From Opeltia flavorubescens (Eukaryota; Ascomycota; Lecanoromycetes; Teloschistales; Teloschistaceae), in contig KE546971.1 in the NCBI GenBank assembly GCA_000442125.1, positions 1,428,583 through 1,492,582 on the forward strand: 64,000 nucleotides of DNA. Direction: 5' to 3'. The notes beneath the pieces are model-generated. The model saw only the letters and a list, made by a program, of their open reading frames with translations. It made no database searches and was not told where the DNA came from. The position numbers were made by a program, and so were the translations under genes. The number at the start of each line of letters is the position of its first letter. Position 1 is the stretch's first letter. Below, in pieces: positions 10,619-22,827 of this stretch.

Positions 10619-13600
10619 ATGGCTTCCGCTACCCCACAAGCTGTGGCTGCTTCCTTTTCCTCTGCAATTCCTTCCTTATCAGTACAAAAGGCGCGGACAA
10701 ATCCTCCGAGAACTTCGGAGAGCTCTAGAATACCCTCGGTGACACCATCGGCATCGAAGGTTGCACAAAGAACACCTTCGCGACCATCAAAACTTGGCAC
10801 CGTCTCCAATGGAGGATCAACACCAAATATCTCAACTTTACGATCACCGTCAAGCGTCACTCAGACTCTAGGTCAACCAGGAGCCGACGTTCGCCGTTCT
10901 GTCAGTATCGCCTCATTTCCACAGCCTCCCAAGGTTCGAAGTCGACTGGCTACAAGCTCAAGACCATCAACATCTTCCACATGGCCAACATTGGAGAACA
11001 GTTTGCGTGACTCGGAGGACCCTGGCGTCCGTGGTATATTAGGAGATGGGCTCAAAGTCAGGAAGCTAAAAACTAAAACATCTTCGAATGCCTTAAGCCA
11101 AATGTATACCAACTCGCAATCGCCTACATTGTTGAACGGCACTGGAGAGGGAAAATCGATCGTCAACGCGGAGCTACATCGGACATCAGACGGTCTCAAT
11201 AGCCTGCAATCGCCTAATCATAGCAGGAGTTCGTCAGCTCAAGGGTCATATTCCACGTCGGCAACGACTTTTGAGGATATCGATGAGAACGCTCGAAGAG
11301 GACGGGATACTCTGGAAGATGACAAGAACGCTGGAAAATCAAGCTCGGCTAACAAAGAGAGTAAGGGAAACGTCATAGTCAGCGTCCGTGTTAGGCCTGA
11401 TGCGGCTGGTAATGGCGATGCTGGATCAGAGGGAGAGTGGCTAGTCGACGGCCGGAGGTCGCTCATTTCGTACCGTGGGAAGGAGGGGGGGAATTACTAT
11501 TATGGTGATACTTCTTCCCCGTTCAAACCTCTGGAAGTTGACGATGGCGTGCAGATAATGTTTTTGCAACTCATGATAGAAATAACAAGGTATACGATGC
11601 ATCTGCAAAGAGGCTGGTTCGGCGCGTGATGGAAGGTTATCATGGAACCGTTTTTGCCTATGGCATGACAGGTACCGGAAAAACATTTTCCATGCAGGGC
11701 ACTGCCAGTTCTCCTGGGGTCATTCCCTTGGCTATCGCAGATATATTCTCTTACATTCGTGAGACGCCTCACCGAGAGTTCCTGCTACGAGTCAGTTATC
11801 TGGAGATTTACAACGAGAAGATCCACGATCTTCTGACGCCGGCGGTAAACGCAGGCGCTGGACCCGGTGTAGCACAACCAGAAGAAATCAAGCTTCGGGA
11901 AGATAGCAAGCGGGGCGTGTATGCTTCGCCTCTCAAGGAAGAGATCGTGCAGAGTCCGACACAACTTCTGCGGGTCATTGCTCGAGGTGATCATTCGAGA
12001 CGAACACGTAGCACTCAATACAATGCGCAGAGCTCCCGAAGCCACGCTGTTGTGCAAATCGTGGTCGAAAGTAGAGAGCGGGTGAGCTTCAACGGTACTA
12101 ATGCTGAGAACAAAAGGGCCCCACTGGTACCAGGAGGCGTTCGGGTATCCACGCTGAGCATGATCGATCTCGCCGGCTCTGAAAGAGCTGCTGAAAGTAA
12201 GGAGCGACGAACGGAGGGAGCCCATATCAACAAAAGCCTGTTGACTTTGGGTACCGTCATTGCTCGTTTGTCTAGCGAGAAAGACAGCAGTGGAAATCCT
12301 ACAGACAAAGACGGCAAACATTTACCATACCGTGACAGCAAACTTACTCGATTACTACAGCCAGCCCTATCAGGTAATTCACTGGTTAGCATCCTCTGCA
12401 CTATCCAGATTGGATGCGCCGGCAGCGTAGCCACTGCTGCTGGTCATACCGGCGAAACTTTGAATACACTTAAGTTCGCCGCTAGAGCGAAGAACAACAT
12501 CGTTAGTCACGCTAAGAGGGCTGAAGAGGCTATCGGTGGGGCCAATGATGCTGGAAGCCGGGTGCTACTAGAGCGATATCGTGTGGAAATCCAGAACCTG
12601 CGACAGCAGCTAGAAGGCCAAGGTAAAGCACAACATGATGTTGAAGAAAAGAAATGGGAAAAGGAGGCGGAGCAACGACATGAAGAACAGATGCTGGAGA
12701 TTCAATTGGCACGAACAGCTTTAAAGGAACGCATCGAGCATCTCAACCGTCTGATAATCTCCTCCAAATCGAGCGGAGTCAACAGTAATGGGCAACTCTC
12801 ATCTCTAAGCATGCACCCCAGACTTGCGGCCTTCAGTAACGAGAACACGCTTCGATCAGCAAGATCATCTGGCAAGTCTAGTCGATCATCCGGTGGCCAC
12901 TCGGCATTGCATAGGACGACATCGACGAGTTCATCCATCACTGTAGGCGGTAATGTCCCCGAACCATCCCCGACTTCATCCAACTCGAATGGAATTGAGG
13001 AAGAAGACTCGACGGGTGAGTACGGCGACGGGACGGCGACGGCCAAGGCGCAAATTGGGGCGCTGCAGGCGGACCTTGCAGATAAGAATCGTTACATTTC
13101 CACGTTGGAGAAGAGGCTTCTTCAGGCACGGCGATCGAGCGCTCAGCGAACTTCACTCATTCTGTCACCAGGCTCACCAGGTAGGATCAAAGGTGATAAC
13201 TTGGACGAAGAAGGGCGATGGATAGGTGTGGTTCGAGAAAAGGATGAGGAGATTGCGGATCTACGGGCAAGATTGGAGGACAAGGATCGAATGTTGCTGG
13301 CCTTACGATCGGCCGCCCGCAAACGGGAAATAGCAGAGTTGACATCTGAACCTGGAACTCCGCAGCTTAGCAAAGGCCAGCAGCAGGTACGCAATGGGAG
13401 TAATGAGAGTATTGGAAATGGTGGTGTTGGGCCGAAGAGCCCGTTGGAGCTGCTGTCGCCGCAAAAAGAGAGGGAAGAGAAGCGGAAGAGTATGGAGGAA
13501 ATGTCTCGGATGCTGGACGAGATGATCCAGGGCCGAGTGAAGAATGGGCATGCGAATAAAACATCGAAGGGAAGCATTCAAGCGAGTCGTGTGCAAAGGA

Positions 13601-13701
13601 AAGAAGGGGCGTCAGCAACTGGCCAGGTACCGGGTGTAGGAGCGTTGGCAGCTTCGTTACGCCCAGACTCGATCATGTCAGAAGGGGAGGTGGCACGATG
13701 A
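10619..13701 (+). CDS. KIP2: Kinesin motor of the Kip2/KipA type (kinesin-7)
   Basis: Two exons (10619-11504, 11555-13701) give 1010 residues. The 50 bp intron interrupts the motor just before DNVF; splicing restores YYYGDNVFATHD. Residues 1-245 are serine/proline-rich. The motor runs from about 248 to 605: VIVSVRVRP, P-loop GMTGTGKT near 333, switch I NAQSSRSHAVV, switch II DLAGSERA near 500, and neck region LKFAARAKNN. Coiled-coil segments follow (LERYRVEIQNLRQQLEGQ; LQADLADKNRYISTLEKR) separated by serine-rich linkers. An N-terminal motor after a long Ser-rich head is typical of fungal Kip2/KipA, a plus-end motor that carries microtubule tip factors and helps keep hyphal growth straight. 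CENP-E-like kinesin-7 is the same family. Confidence 0.88.
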
Positions 13702-14647
13702 TTAGGAGAGACACGGTTTCACATTATTGTTCGAACAAGGTGTCCAAGGCGTTTTCGAGGAAGGAGGCAGCGATGATACCCCCAGTAACAACGCTCTGTT
13801 GTTGTCTATCGTGTGCGTAAGAACAATCTAATAGTCTTTGGTATGAGTACAGGGTCATGGAAGGTAGGCTGGATAGCTCTGTTAATATCAGGTCATCATA
13901 TCGTTTTCAATTCGTTTGAGAGAGTAGTGTTCAGGGTATAAATTACAAATTCTAATTCAAGATGAAATACCTAAGGCGACACTGATTCAGATGGATGTGA
14001 AACGGAGGTGTACAAAGCAGGAGGGTGCTAAGCTTACGCCGTTGAATTGAGTCAGGAGCTTCAAAGCCTCCGGGCGCATTATGAATGTTCTGATTGGTTC
14101 ACTAAGTTCCGTCAGATGTGGAGAACGGGAGAGGTGTTAGCGTTACGGTTTGGCGAGAGATGATCGAATCAGATGCTGCTATTACTGGTGTTACCATGGA
14201 AGATGACGATCATCATCATTCTGAGATTTAGAGAAATGTGGATGAACGTTATCCCTGGCTCTGCACCGGAGCCCCCAGTATCTCGTTTGCGAGGTTTGCT
14301 CTGTATTCTACCTTCCAAAATTGGACAAGTTCTGTACTCCCCTCTGTCACTCTTCTATGTTGTCTCGACCGGGTTTCATTCTTTTGTTTCATACCTGTTC
14401 CATTTACTTGCGACTCTGATCTGATACATGGAAATTCCCCGCGTACAACTACTTTGCTGTGCTCTCTTATATTTATCCGTATTCGGGATCAAGCATCGTT
14501 GATCGATCCCTTGCCCGAACATTGTTCAGTGTCTCCTACCCCGTCGTCGCTGAAGACTCCGCGAGTCTGATATCACTGGAAAAGCAAAAGCGTCTTGACC
14601 TCGAGTCCTCAATTGTTGGCCACGTGCCTCATCTTTCATTCTCAGTC
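13702..14647. other. Intergenic, kinesin 3' side and glycosyltransferase promoter
   Basis: About 950 bp. The reading frame of the next gene is open upstream from about 14459, but the 63 codons there do not resemble a conserved protein and lie before the best ATG, so I treat them as leader. Nothing else supported. Confidence 0.4.
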
Positions 14648-16513
14648 ATGATACACTCCTCGCGTCAGGCACGCCCTACCTCTACCCTTCGTCGGACAGC
14701 GTCCGCCACACCCTCCTTCAATACAAATGCTACCGAATTCTCAAAGCAATTCGCTTTTCACCATATACTCAGTTCCCCTCTACCATCACCTGCCCTCCCT
14801 TCCATCGTTCCTCGACATGGCAAGAAACCTTCGCCTCGCTCCTTCCGAAGAGCTCTCAGGACCTCGGCTCGTTTCTCGACCTGGTTTTGTGCGCTTAGCA
14901 TCCTATACTGGCTGTTTAGAACTGTTCGACATTCGATAGAGTCGCCATCATCTGTCACCTATCTTACTCTCAATGTGAATGAATACGGAGTAGTCGGACG
15001 GGATGAACAGGAGCAGAACCCAGCGCCACGGGTAGTAGCTGCTACGAATAAGAAACCGAAGTGGACAGTCTCAATACCTCAAGACGCAAGCTTCCCCCTC
15101 AAGCCAAGCCAATATGCCAAAATATGTGCCCAATCAGATGATATTGTCAAGCAGCTTTCTACCAAACACACCCATTTTCATCCTGGCCGTGAGTCTCAAG
15201 GAACGACCAATTTTGTTGATGTTCAAGAAGCACATGATCAAGGTCTTCTATCTCAGCCGATCAAGAAAGAAACACATAGCATGGAAGATACTTTGAGGGA
15301 GCAGAGCATAGAGCATCTCCATAATGACGCCGAGGCACACGCACATGACGAGAGTCCAAAAACTGGCGTCTGTGAGAAAAGTCTGACATTCTTGATGGAA
15401 AGTACCGACGCTGGGATGGGAAAAGCATTATTAGGTTTATGGATGGCATACGGCCTTGCTCAGGAAGAAGGCCGAGCATTCTTCATCGATGACTCGAATT
15501 GGGCATATGGCAAATATACAACCTTTTTTAGGCCGCAGCCAATGCCTTCTTGCCAGTTACCTCCAGCCACCCAGCGTTTACCCTGTCCTCATCAAACTCG
15601 CCATCTCGTCGTCTCAAGTTCGACATATCAGTGGGCTTTTGGCGATCTTATTGGCTATACGTCACATCACCACTCTCCAAAGCACGCGATTCAGCAACGC
15701 CGCGCCTTCTCCCTTGCTCGTATTGGTCACGATGCTCTCTTCCACCTTTCAGGTGCTGACGCTGACTATCTATCCAAACGTCTTCTTGAACTCGATACAA
15801 CGAAATACTCGCATGGGGGCTTGACCGTCGGCCTCCATGTTCGCCGTGGTGACCGCCGACCCTGGGAACCGCAATACTCTGACTCTTACATTCCTCCTTC
15901 GACATACCTGACGCAGGCCCAATCCCTACTCGATTCTCACTTCAACCCACATAACACCACACTCACTCACGAAACCGCATCCGGACTGGCAGCTTCTACA
16001 CTTCTTCTTGCTTCGGACGACCCGGAAATCTATTCCACCCCGGAATTAACGGCTCCATCCATTCAACGCGCCCAATCCCAGATCCTCCTCGCTAGCAAAG
16101 CAACGCTGGATGCCGCCCTCCCTGACCCCAAACCTGATCCTACGGCCGACCCAGCATTCATCAAGTTCATCGAACCTAACGTCGGCTGGGAAGGCGGCTT
16201 TTTCGCCTCCATCTTCTGGGGCCTTGGTAATCCTATCGAAGGTCGTCGCGCTGCGCGTGGAGAGCGGGATGAGCGGCCGAAAGTTAAGCCGAACGAGGAG
16301 ACGATCAGGCTTAGGGAGTACATGGGAAGAGCGTACTTGCTGGATCTGAAGGTTCTGGGCAGTGCGAACGGGGGCGTGGTATGTGGAGTTAGTAGCTTTG
16401 GGTGTAGAGTGCTGGGGGTGATGAGAGGGTGGGAGGATGTGGAGGGTGGGAAGGGGTGGAAGAATGTGGATGGAGGGTACAAGGGGTGGGTTGGATTTGT
16501 GGAGGGGGATTGA
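14648..16513 (+). CDS. Type II membrane glycosyltransferase, fucosyltransferase-like fold
   Basis: Single exon, 621 residues from the ATG giving MIHSSRQARP. A basic cytosolic N-terminus is followed by one hydrophobic segment near residues 72-95 (WFCALSILYWLFRTV), then a long lumenal part: the layout of a Golgi glycosyltransferase. The catalytic region carries ESTDAGMGKALLGLWMAYGL, the GDP-sugar motif VGLHVRRGD near 395-403, LLLASDDPEIY, and SSFGCRVLGVMRGWE near the end. HVRRGD and the late SSxxCR motif recall the GT23/NodZ/FUT8 and related GDP-fucose transferase families. The exact donor and acceptor are not known to me. The same frame is open for 63 codons upstream, so a longer N-terminus is possible but less likely. 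Confidence 0.75.
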   Translation: MIHSSRQARPTSTLRRTASATPSFNTNATEFSKQFAFHHILSSPLPSPALPSIVPRHGKKPSPRSFRRALRTSARFSTWFCALSILYWLFRTVRHSIESPSSVTYLTLNVNEYGVVGRDEQEQNPAPRVVAATNKKPKWTVSIPQDASFPLKPSQYAKICAQSDDIVKQLSTKHTHFHPGRESQGTTNFVDVQEAHDQGLLSQPIKKETHSMEDTLREQSIEHLHNDAEAHAHDESPKTGVCEKSLTFLMESTDAGMGKALLGLWMAYGLAQEEGRAFFIDDSNWAYGKYTTFFRPQPMPSCQLPPATQRLPCPHQTRHLVVSSSTYQWAFGDLIGYTSHHHSPKHAIQQRRAFSLARIGHDALFHLSGADADYLSKRLLELDTTKYSHGGLTVGLHVRRGDRRPWEPQYSDSYIPPSTYLTQAQSLLDSHFNPHNTTLTHETASGLAASTLLLASDDPEIYSTPELTAPSIQRAQSQILLASKATLDAALPDPKPDPTADPAFIKFIEPNVGWEGGFFASIFWGLGNPIEGRRAARGERDERPKVKPNEETIRLREYMGRAYLLDLKVLGSANGGVVCGVSSFGCRVLGVMRGWEDVEGGKGWKNVDGGYKGWVGFVEGD

Positions 16514-16993
16514 GCATGAGGGTGTGATCATGTGTGTAACGGCATTTAAATATGTATCAATCATATGCAGGCAGCCCTGCGATACTAATGAAGTTCTAAA
16601 ACACTTTGTCGTCTTGCCCAATGATTCTTTTATCGACTGTTGGGCACAGTTCTTCTACCGATTCCTTACCACCAAACCTTGCTTACATCCTTTCATCTCA
16701 TCATCATGGCTCCCTAAGCCACAACGCTTCCTCCCCTCTTTTTACTCATCTTAGCATCGATGAATGCAAGGACACGCTGTAAAATAAATATGTCCGAGCC
16801 TCAACCAATGAAGTAAGATATAAATGTTAGAATCATTTCTGGGGTATCCGTAAAATACCGTTCCCCCCAACTCCCAAATCCCACAACCTTCCCATGCAGC
16901 CGATATCCGTATCCATTCCTCCCACTCTATTCACTATCTATACCAAGAAAACCCTTTCCCATGTACAGCCAATCCTTTTCCCTCCCCATCATA
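16514..16993. other. Convergent 3' intergenic region
   Basis: 480 bp between the stop codons of the glycosyltransferase (plus) and STK19 (minus). It should hold both 3' UTRs. No gene seen. Confidence 0.4.
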
Positions 16994-18273
16994 TCAAACA
17001 ACCCTAATCCCCAACCCCACACTCCCCGTCTCGAAAACCTCGACCAGCCCCGCACCCACACACTCGGCCAAAACCCACTCAAACCGCAACCCCCAGAATG
17101 ATTTCCACTTCTTCGTCCTCGCTGGTAATAACAAGCGGTCTGCAAATCCTCCGTCCCTGCTTCCACCCTTCGTTCGCGGGGTGGCCGCATCATTGGGATC
17201 TGCGATTCCGCCATCCCACCGCTCTCGCAAGAGGTGAAGGGGGAGTTCCCGATAACGGGATTTTTGCAGCAGGGAAAGTAGGTGCGAACGTGCGGTTGTG
17301 AGGAGTCGGAGGTAGGGGCCCATGTTTGGGAGGGAGAGATGCAGAGGGGGGAGGTTTGAAGTAGTGTTATCGGTCGGGAGGCGGAGGGTGGGTGTGCCGC
17401 CAGCAGAGAGTAGGGCGTCAGAGCCGCCGACTGCGGCGAGGGAGCCAGACGGGGCGCGGGAGATTGTGGGGATGGATGTTGAAGGGGGGATGGAGGGGTG
17501 AGAGGCTTTGAGCGAGGGCGTGGGGGGTTGGGAGATGGTTGTGAGGAAGCCGGCGCGTTTTAGAACGGAGAGTTCCGTCGGGGGGAAGAGTATGGGGGGA
17601 ATGGTTGAGGCGGTGGGGTGGGTGCGGAGATGGGAGAGGAATTTCTCTGGAGGATGGGTTAGCTTCTACTGAGACGGCTTTTCATATGGCGGATCATGAA
17701 ATTACCTCGTAGCTCGTCTGTAATTGCTTCTGAACGCCCGAGAATGTCTTCCAAGTCCGTGAAAAGGACGAGCCCTTCCCCAACGGCGGACCCGCCAGTA
17801 CCCCTGCTTGGAATCACAACCTTCAATATTACGCCTGCTCTGACCAACTCCGATATCTCCCTCTCAGTCGCCGTCGGGGATTTGGACAGAGCATGCACAT
17901 GCGCCACGGAAACCGTCGCCGGCAAGGATCTCCTAAAGATCAAAATCTCCGCTATCCTCGTGCTGTTGAAGCCTCCCCTCTCCGGTATCGGATCGAACAT
18001 ATGTGAATTCACATGCTGGATGATCTGGGCCACATCTCGTAAGTTGAGGTCGGTAGCTAACGCGGTAACAAGGCCGAGGTCGTCGAGTCTTTCCCCGAAG
18101 AAATCTTCTTCATCTTGCGTCGAAATCTCGGGTTTTGATTTTGAGCGCTGGATGGGTTTACGTTGGGTGAAGGATGTGAATGGAGAGGCGGTTGCGGACC
18201 GTTTGAGTGATGGGGGCTTGAGAGGTCTTTTGGTTATGCGGGAGGAGTGTGCGGCGGAATAGTGCAGAGGCAT
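16994..18273 (-). CDS. STK19: STK19-like winged-helix protein
   Basis: Exons 18273-17706 and 17646-16994 (59 bp intron, GTAATT donor) give 406 residues. The middle matches the STK19 family: DDLGLVTALATDLNLRDVAQIIQHV, TATEREISELVRAGVI, DELREKFLSHLRTHPTAS across the splice junction, VLKRAGFLT, then LRLLTTARSHLLSLLQKSRYRE and FEWVLAECVGAGLVEVFE. The intron is supported because it joins ELRE to KFLSHL in frame. Human STK19 was named as a kinase but is now described as a DNA-binding winged-helix protein acting in transcription-coupled repair; I see no kinase motifs here either. A TA/SP-rich linker separates the two halves. The start is the ATG giving MPLHYSAAHS. Confidence 0.85.
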
Positions 18274-18526
18274 TTTGTAGAGAGGGCAGTTGGAGATGAG
18301 GATGGAAGAGTATGAGAAAGCAAAGAAGTCGATCAAACGACTTCATGGATGTTGAACTATCATATTGTATAACCACTGGTGAAGAGCAGAACACAGTAGA
18401 TGCCTTATCGATGATTTGAGGTCTGGAGATCCCTGTCGTTCCAACGGCCGTGCGTCATCGTGCAGGAGTGAGCTTCTATGAGCAGAGCCACCATAAGCCA
18501 ACTAATCCCATATCAATACCTCCGCA
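18274..18526. promoter_or_regulatory. Divergent promoter, STK19 / DGAT2
   Basis: Only 253 bp separate the two start codons, so promoter and both 5' UTRs are compressed into this space. No TATA box is evident. Coordinated expression is possible but not shown. Confidence 0.45.
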
Positions 18527-20022
18527 ATGGCGCAAGTTGTGGAACACTCTACGCCTATCAATGGCGAGCCATTTCAGCCAGCGATACGTGAAAAGGAAAA
18601 TCTACCGCCAAAATCCTATGCCGATGCTGCAGAGTACAAGTCAGAAAAAGTCAATGGAATCAACAACGTTCCTCCTGCGCAGTTCGTCGGGAAAGGAGAA
18701 GCAGAGGCGTCACGGAGTCCTCCCTTCTCTCAACCAAGACACCGAAAAAGCGGATCTCTACGGCTCAATGGAAATTCCAAACAGTCCAAGGCGACAAATT
18801 TGATCGTAGAAGAGCTTCGAGATCGAGATGGCGAGCAATTGACGACTACGAAACTGACCTTCAACGATAAATCAAAACCTCCAAAAACTCAGGCAGAGCT
18901 TGTCAGTGGACGAAGAGCAGGCGCCAGATGGGAGAGGAGCCGGTTTGTCGAGACTCCTTTTACCTCTCGATCGTATGGTCTGACTTGCCTGCCTTCAGTA
19001 TCCGTTTCGCCCCTCTATCCATTCCCTTTCAACGACGTCTCCAGACCTTGATGGTTCTCGCTCACACCCTCTGCATTCCCCTTTTCCTCACCACTTTCTT
19101 CCTTCTTTGCTCCATCCCTCTGTTCTGGCCTCTCCTTTTCCCCTATACTATCTACGTCCTCCTCTCGCCAGCTCCACACTCAGGCGAGCTCTCCCACCGC
19201 TCCCCACTTCTCCGCTCTCTTCCTGTCTGGTCCCTCTTCGCCTCCTACTTCCCAGCGCGCCTTCACCGATCCGCCTCTCTCGAGCCCACCCGGAAATACA
19301 TTTTCGGCTACCACCCCCACGGCATCATCTCCCACGGCGCCTTCGCCGCTTTTGGCACCGAAGCTCTCGGCTTCTCCCAGCTCTTCCCCGGCATCACAAA
19401 CACCCTCCTCACCCTCGACAGTAATTTCCGCATCCCATTCTACCGTGACTACGCTCTAGCCATGGGCCTCGCCTCTGTCAGCCGCGAGTCTTGCGAAAAT
19501 ATACTCAGCAAAGGCGGTCCCAACGGCGAGGGAATGGGCCGCGCCATCACTATTGTCGTCGGCGGCGCCCGTGAATCCCTAGACGCGCAACCTCATTCCC
19601 TAAAACTGGTCCTCAAGCGTCGTAAGGGATTCGTCAAACTTGCTATTCGCACAGGCGCAGACCTTGTCCCCGTTCTGGCGTTCGGTGAAAACGACCTTTA
19701 TGATCAGGTCACCTCGGAATCCCACCCGTTCATACACAAGATGCAGATGCTAGTGAAAAAATTCATGGGGTTCACGATTCCACTATTTCATGCACGTGGG
19801 GTGTTCAATTACGATGTTGGCTTGATGCCGTACCGGAAATCGTTGAATGTGGTGGTTGGGAAGCCGATCAAGGTGGTGCAGAGCAAAAGGGGGGAGCTGG
19901 TGGATGAGGCGTACGTGGATGAGATTCATGGATTGTATGTTCAGGAGCTGGAAAGGATTTGGGAGGAATGGAGGGAAAGGTTTGAGGTTGATCAGAGAGT
20001 GGAGTTAAGGATCGTGGAGTAG
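18527..20022 (+). CDS. DGA1: Diacylglycerol O-acyltransferase, DGAT2 family
   Basis: Exons 18527-18942 and 18999-20022 (56 bp intron) give 479 residues. Residues 1-138 are hydrophilic. Exon 2 opens with RIRFAPLSIPFQRRLQTL and then a hydrophobic hairpin (HTLCIPLFLTTFFLLCSIPL...FPYTIYVLL) that anchors the enzyme in the ER or lipid droplet. Catalytic and family motifs follow: YIFGYHPHGIISHGAF (the HPHG motif, near 244), VVGGARESLDA, LKRRKGFVKLAIRTGADLVP and FGENDLY. It transfers an acyl chain to diacylglycerol to make storage triacylglycerol. The splice is required to link the N-terminal frame to the RLQTL frame. The related monoacylglycerol or wax acyltransferases are less likely in a fungus. 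Confidence 0.9.
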
Positions 20023-20590
20023 GGGATTGATGGAATATATCTGAGTCGGTCAAAAGGTCATGATAGGATTGTATTGTATGGGCTATATGGGATGTATGCG
20101 GGTTTTTTTGGGCTAGTGTATATTCTATCGCGGCTGTCATCGACTCAGTCTCTGATGACATATAGCCAAGGGCCAATATGGATTCAGCAATGGTTTGTTC
20201 ATTCTGGATGGCATGTTTGGGAATCCGAACGATGATCTATATTACTGGAGGAATGCTGGTCAGTGCCCCTCAATAATCTCGGTTGTTCTATCCTAGCTCT
20301 TCTTTTTTTACCACCCATTGACCAATCAACCGTCTTCCAAAATATTCAAGTTACNCACATAGTAGGCGCTTAGTATTACAAGTCAGATAACGGTTTGAGA
20401 ATTATCATGTAAGTTGTGTCTAAAGGGGCCTTTCTTTCGCACGATTCATTAAAAATGACAGAAATTCATGGCGTAATATTAGAATTGTGATGAGGCTACA
20501 ATTTGCCTAATCTGGTTAACTCGACTGACGTAGGATTAGGAACAATAGATACATGCACTTTATGCACATGCTTGCGTCTTCAGTCGATAA
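20023..20590. promoter_or_regulatory. Intergenic, promoter of the CDF transporter gene
   Basis: 568 bp between tandem plus-strand genes. A CCAAT box lies at 20322-20326 after a T-rich tract. One undetermined base (N) is at 20355. No gene seen. Confidence 0.4.
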
Positions 20591-22411
20591 ATGGCACATT
20601 CATCTCCTGACAAGGAGCCAATTGTGAGACTGGGCACGTTGCGCGGATTCCTCCCTCTTGCCAGTGACTCCGTTTCTACTCGCGGCCAGAACCTTCCGTC
20701 ACTGATCCAAAGCCGGTCTTCTGCCAGTCTTAGAGACGTTCGCGCATACCTGAATCAGCGGAAGCAGTCTGTATACCACGACGACACCGACGAAGAACCC
20801 GACGTTGAACGCAATGGGGATGCTCGAACTGGTCAAAAGCCTGGACAGGGACAGTCACCAGCGAGCAATAAGTATGCGCGACTGGAACGGAAGACCAGCA
20901 ATGCCTCGGAAACTCTCATGACGCCGCAGATGAGGAGTATGCGATTAATAGGGAATAGCAATCCGAGGTATCAATGGTACGTAGGAGGTATCATACCATT
21001 ATCGCGAAGCATGAGATACCAGAGCTTGAGAAGTAACGAGAGTCAGGGAGAAGTATTACACCACCGAAGACCAATTGAAGAAGATGAAGAAGCCCATGTA
21101 TGCATTGATCTCTTTGAAAGAGTTCTCATACCCGACTGATGGCGATATAGTCGACAATACTACGAAAGGAACAATCATCTGATATCCGCCTACCTTTACA
21201 TTGACCGCCTCCTCGACTCCTCGCTTCCGCATACTTTGATCCAGGAATATAATCAACCAGCTGGGCCTAATGTTGCTATTCCACGGACCATCACCGAAGA
21301 AGCTTCTTCACCCGCGTCAGACGAGCCAGATCCCTCCATCAATGCAATCGACAGACCGGTCGAGAATGGGTACAGTACCAAAATTCAAGTCAAACGTACC
21401 CCCAAAGCTCTCTACAAGCTTCCAGACGAAAACTCCCCCCTCCTCGGCCGGGATGGTGCAGCTGACGGCCCTCTCCCCCAAGACGTTGAACTCTTTTCCG
21501 ATGAAGAAGCCGAGAGCGGAAGCCCCGTCGTCACTCTAGCCATCTACATCAACCTCGCCGCCAACGCGATTCTCCTTGGCGGAAAAATCGCCGTAATAGT
21601 ACTCACGTCCTCCCTCTCCGTCCTTGCTTCCCTCGTTGACGCGGCCTTGGACTTCCTCTCCACAGCCATAGTTTGGACAACCACAAAACTCATCTCTCAG
21701 CAAGACCAGTATGCCTACCCCGTTGGTCGCCGTCGTCTCGAACCTATCGGTGTACTCGTCTTCTCCGTCATAATGATTACTTCATTCTTCCAAGTCGCCC
21801 TTGAATGCTTCAACCGGCTTACCTCCACCGACCACTCCATCGTCTCCCTCGGCCTCCCCTCCATCATCATTCTTGCAAGCACAGTCTTCATCAAATTCGG
21901 CTGCTGGCTCTGGTGCCGACTGATCAAGAATTCCAGCGTGCAAGCCCTAGCCCAAGATGCAATGACGGATGTCGTCTTCAACCTCTTCAGCATCATCTTT
22001 CCTATCCTAGGCTACTACCTACACGTCTGGTGGCTGGACGCTCTGGGTGGTCTCGTCCTTTCCTGCTATGTCATCTTTAATTGGTCCCTGACTACAACGA
22101 CACATATCCGGCATCTCACCGGCGCGGCTGCCTCTGCCACGGATCGCAACATTCTCTTGTATTTGACCATGCGCTTCGCGAAGACTATCAAGACTATCCA
22201 GGGTATTCAAGCTTATCACGCGGGCGATAAGCTTAACGTGGAGGTGGATGTTGTGGTGGATGAGAGCATGAGTCTTAGAGATAGCCACGATTTGGGGGAG
22301 AGTCTGCAGTATGTGCTTGAGAGTGTGCCGAGTGTGGATCGTGCGTTTGTGCATTTGGATTACGCGAGTTGGAATCTGCCGAGCCATATGCAGCAGCAGT
22401 CTGACGAGTGA
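20591..22411 (+). CDS. Cation diffusion facilitator transporter (Mn-type signature)
   Basis: Three exons (20591-20976, 21047-21097, 21151-22411) give 565 residues. The middle exon is 51 bp and encodes EKYYTTEDQLKKMKKP; splicing joins YQW to EKYY and KKPI to RQYYERNNHLI, as in fungal CDF proteins I recall. The first 265 residues are cytosolic. Six membrane segments follow from about 271 (LAIYINLAANAILLGGKIAV onward). The metal-binding positions read DAALD in TM2 (near 310) and DAMTD in TM5 (near 415). DxxxD in both places is the signature of manganese-type CDFs, versus HxxxD for zinc. A C-terminal cytoplasmic domain (VEVDVVVDESMSL) is present. It probably exports Mn2+ from the cytosol to an organelle or outside. 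Confidence 0.87.
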
Positions 22412-22827
22412 AATTGATATGGGTATAAGGGAGCTGAAGGGGAGAGATGTACATAGGAAGGGATGTGTATCGTTGTTATGGGTCTATGAGACGGTCGTAT
22501 ACTTCTAACGGCGCCACCTCTATTCGTTGTAGATATACTCAGGGAGACAGTGGCAATCACAACTCGGGATCATCGTGTCCGATGTATCGATTTGTAGGTC
22601 ATTGACATCGAAGTAAAAAATTTGATTGCAAACGTAACCACTGGTTCTAATGTCCAGTCATGAGATATCTGCCTGAATATCTTCTAACCATTTATCATGT
22701 ACCGGTCACTTCTCGACAGGTTTCTTCTATAAGCAAGATGGACTCAGCTCCTGTTCCTTGCCCAGCTTTGATGTAGCCGGGCTTAGATAATAAGCCTCCT
22801 GCACTCTCCATACATGGCTCCAATCTC
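22412..22827. other. Convergent 3' intergenic region
   Basis: 416 bp between the CDF stop and the UBX gene stop. Both 3' UTRs are expected here. No gene seen. Confidence 0.4.

Noticed and set aside
14459-14647. Longer N-terminus for the glycosyltransferase
   Set aside because: The frame opens at a non-ATG codon and the 63 residues are not type II signal-anchor like; the ATG at 14648 gives a standard layout.
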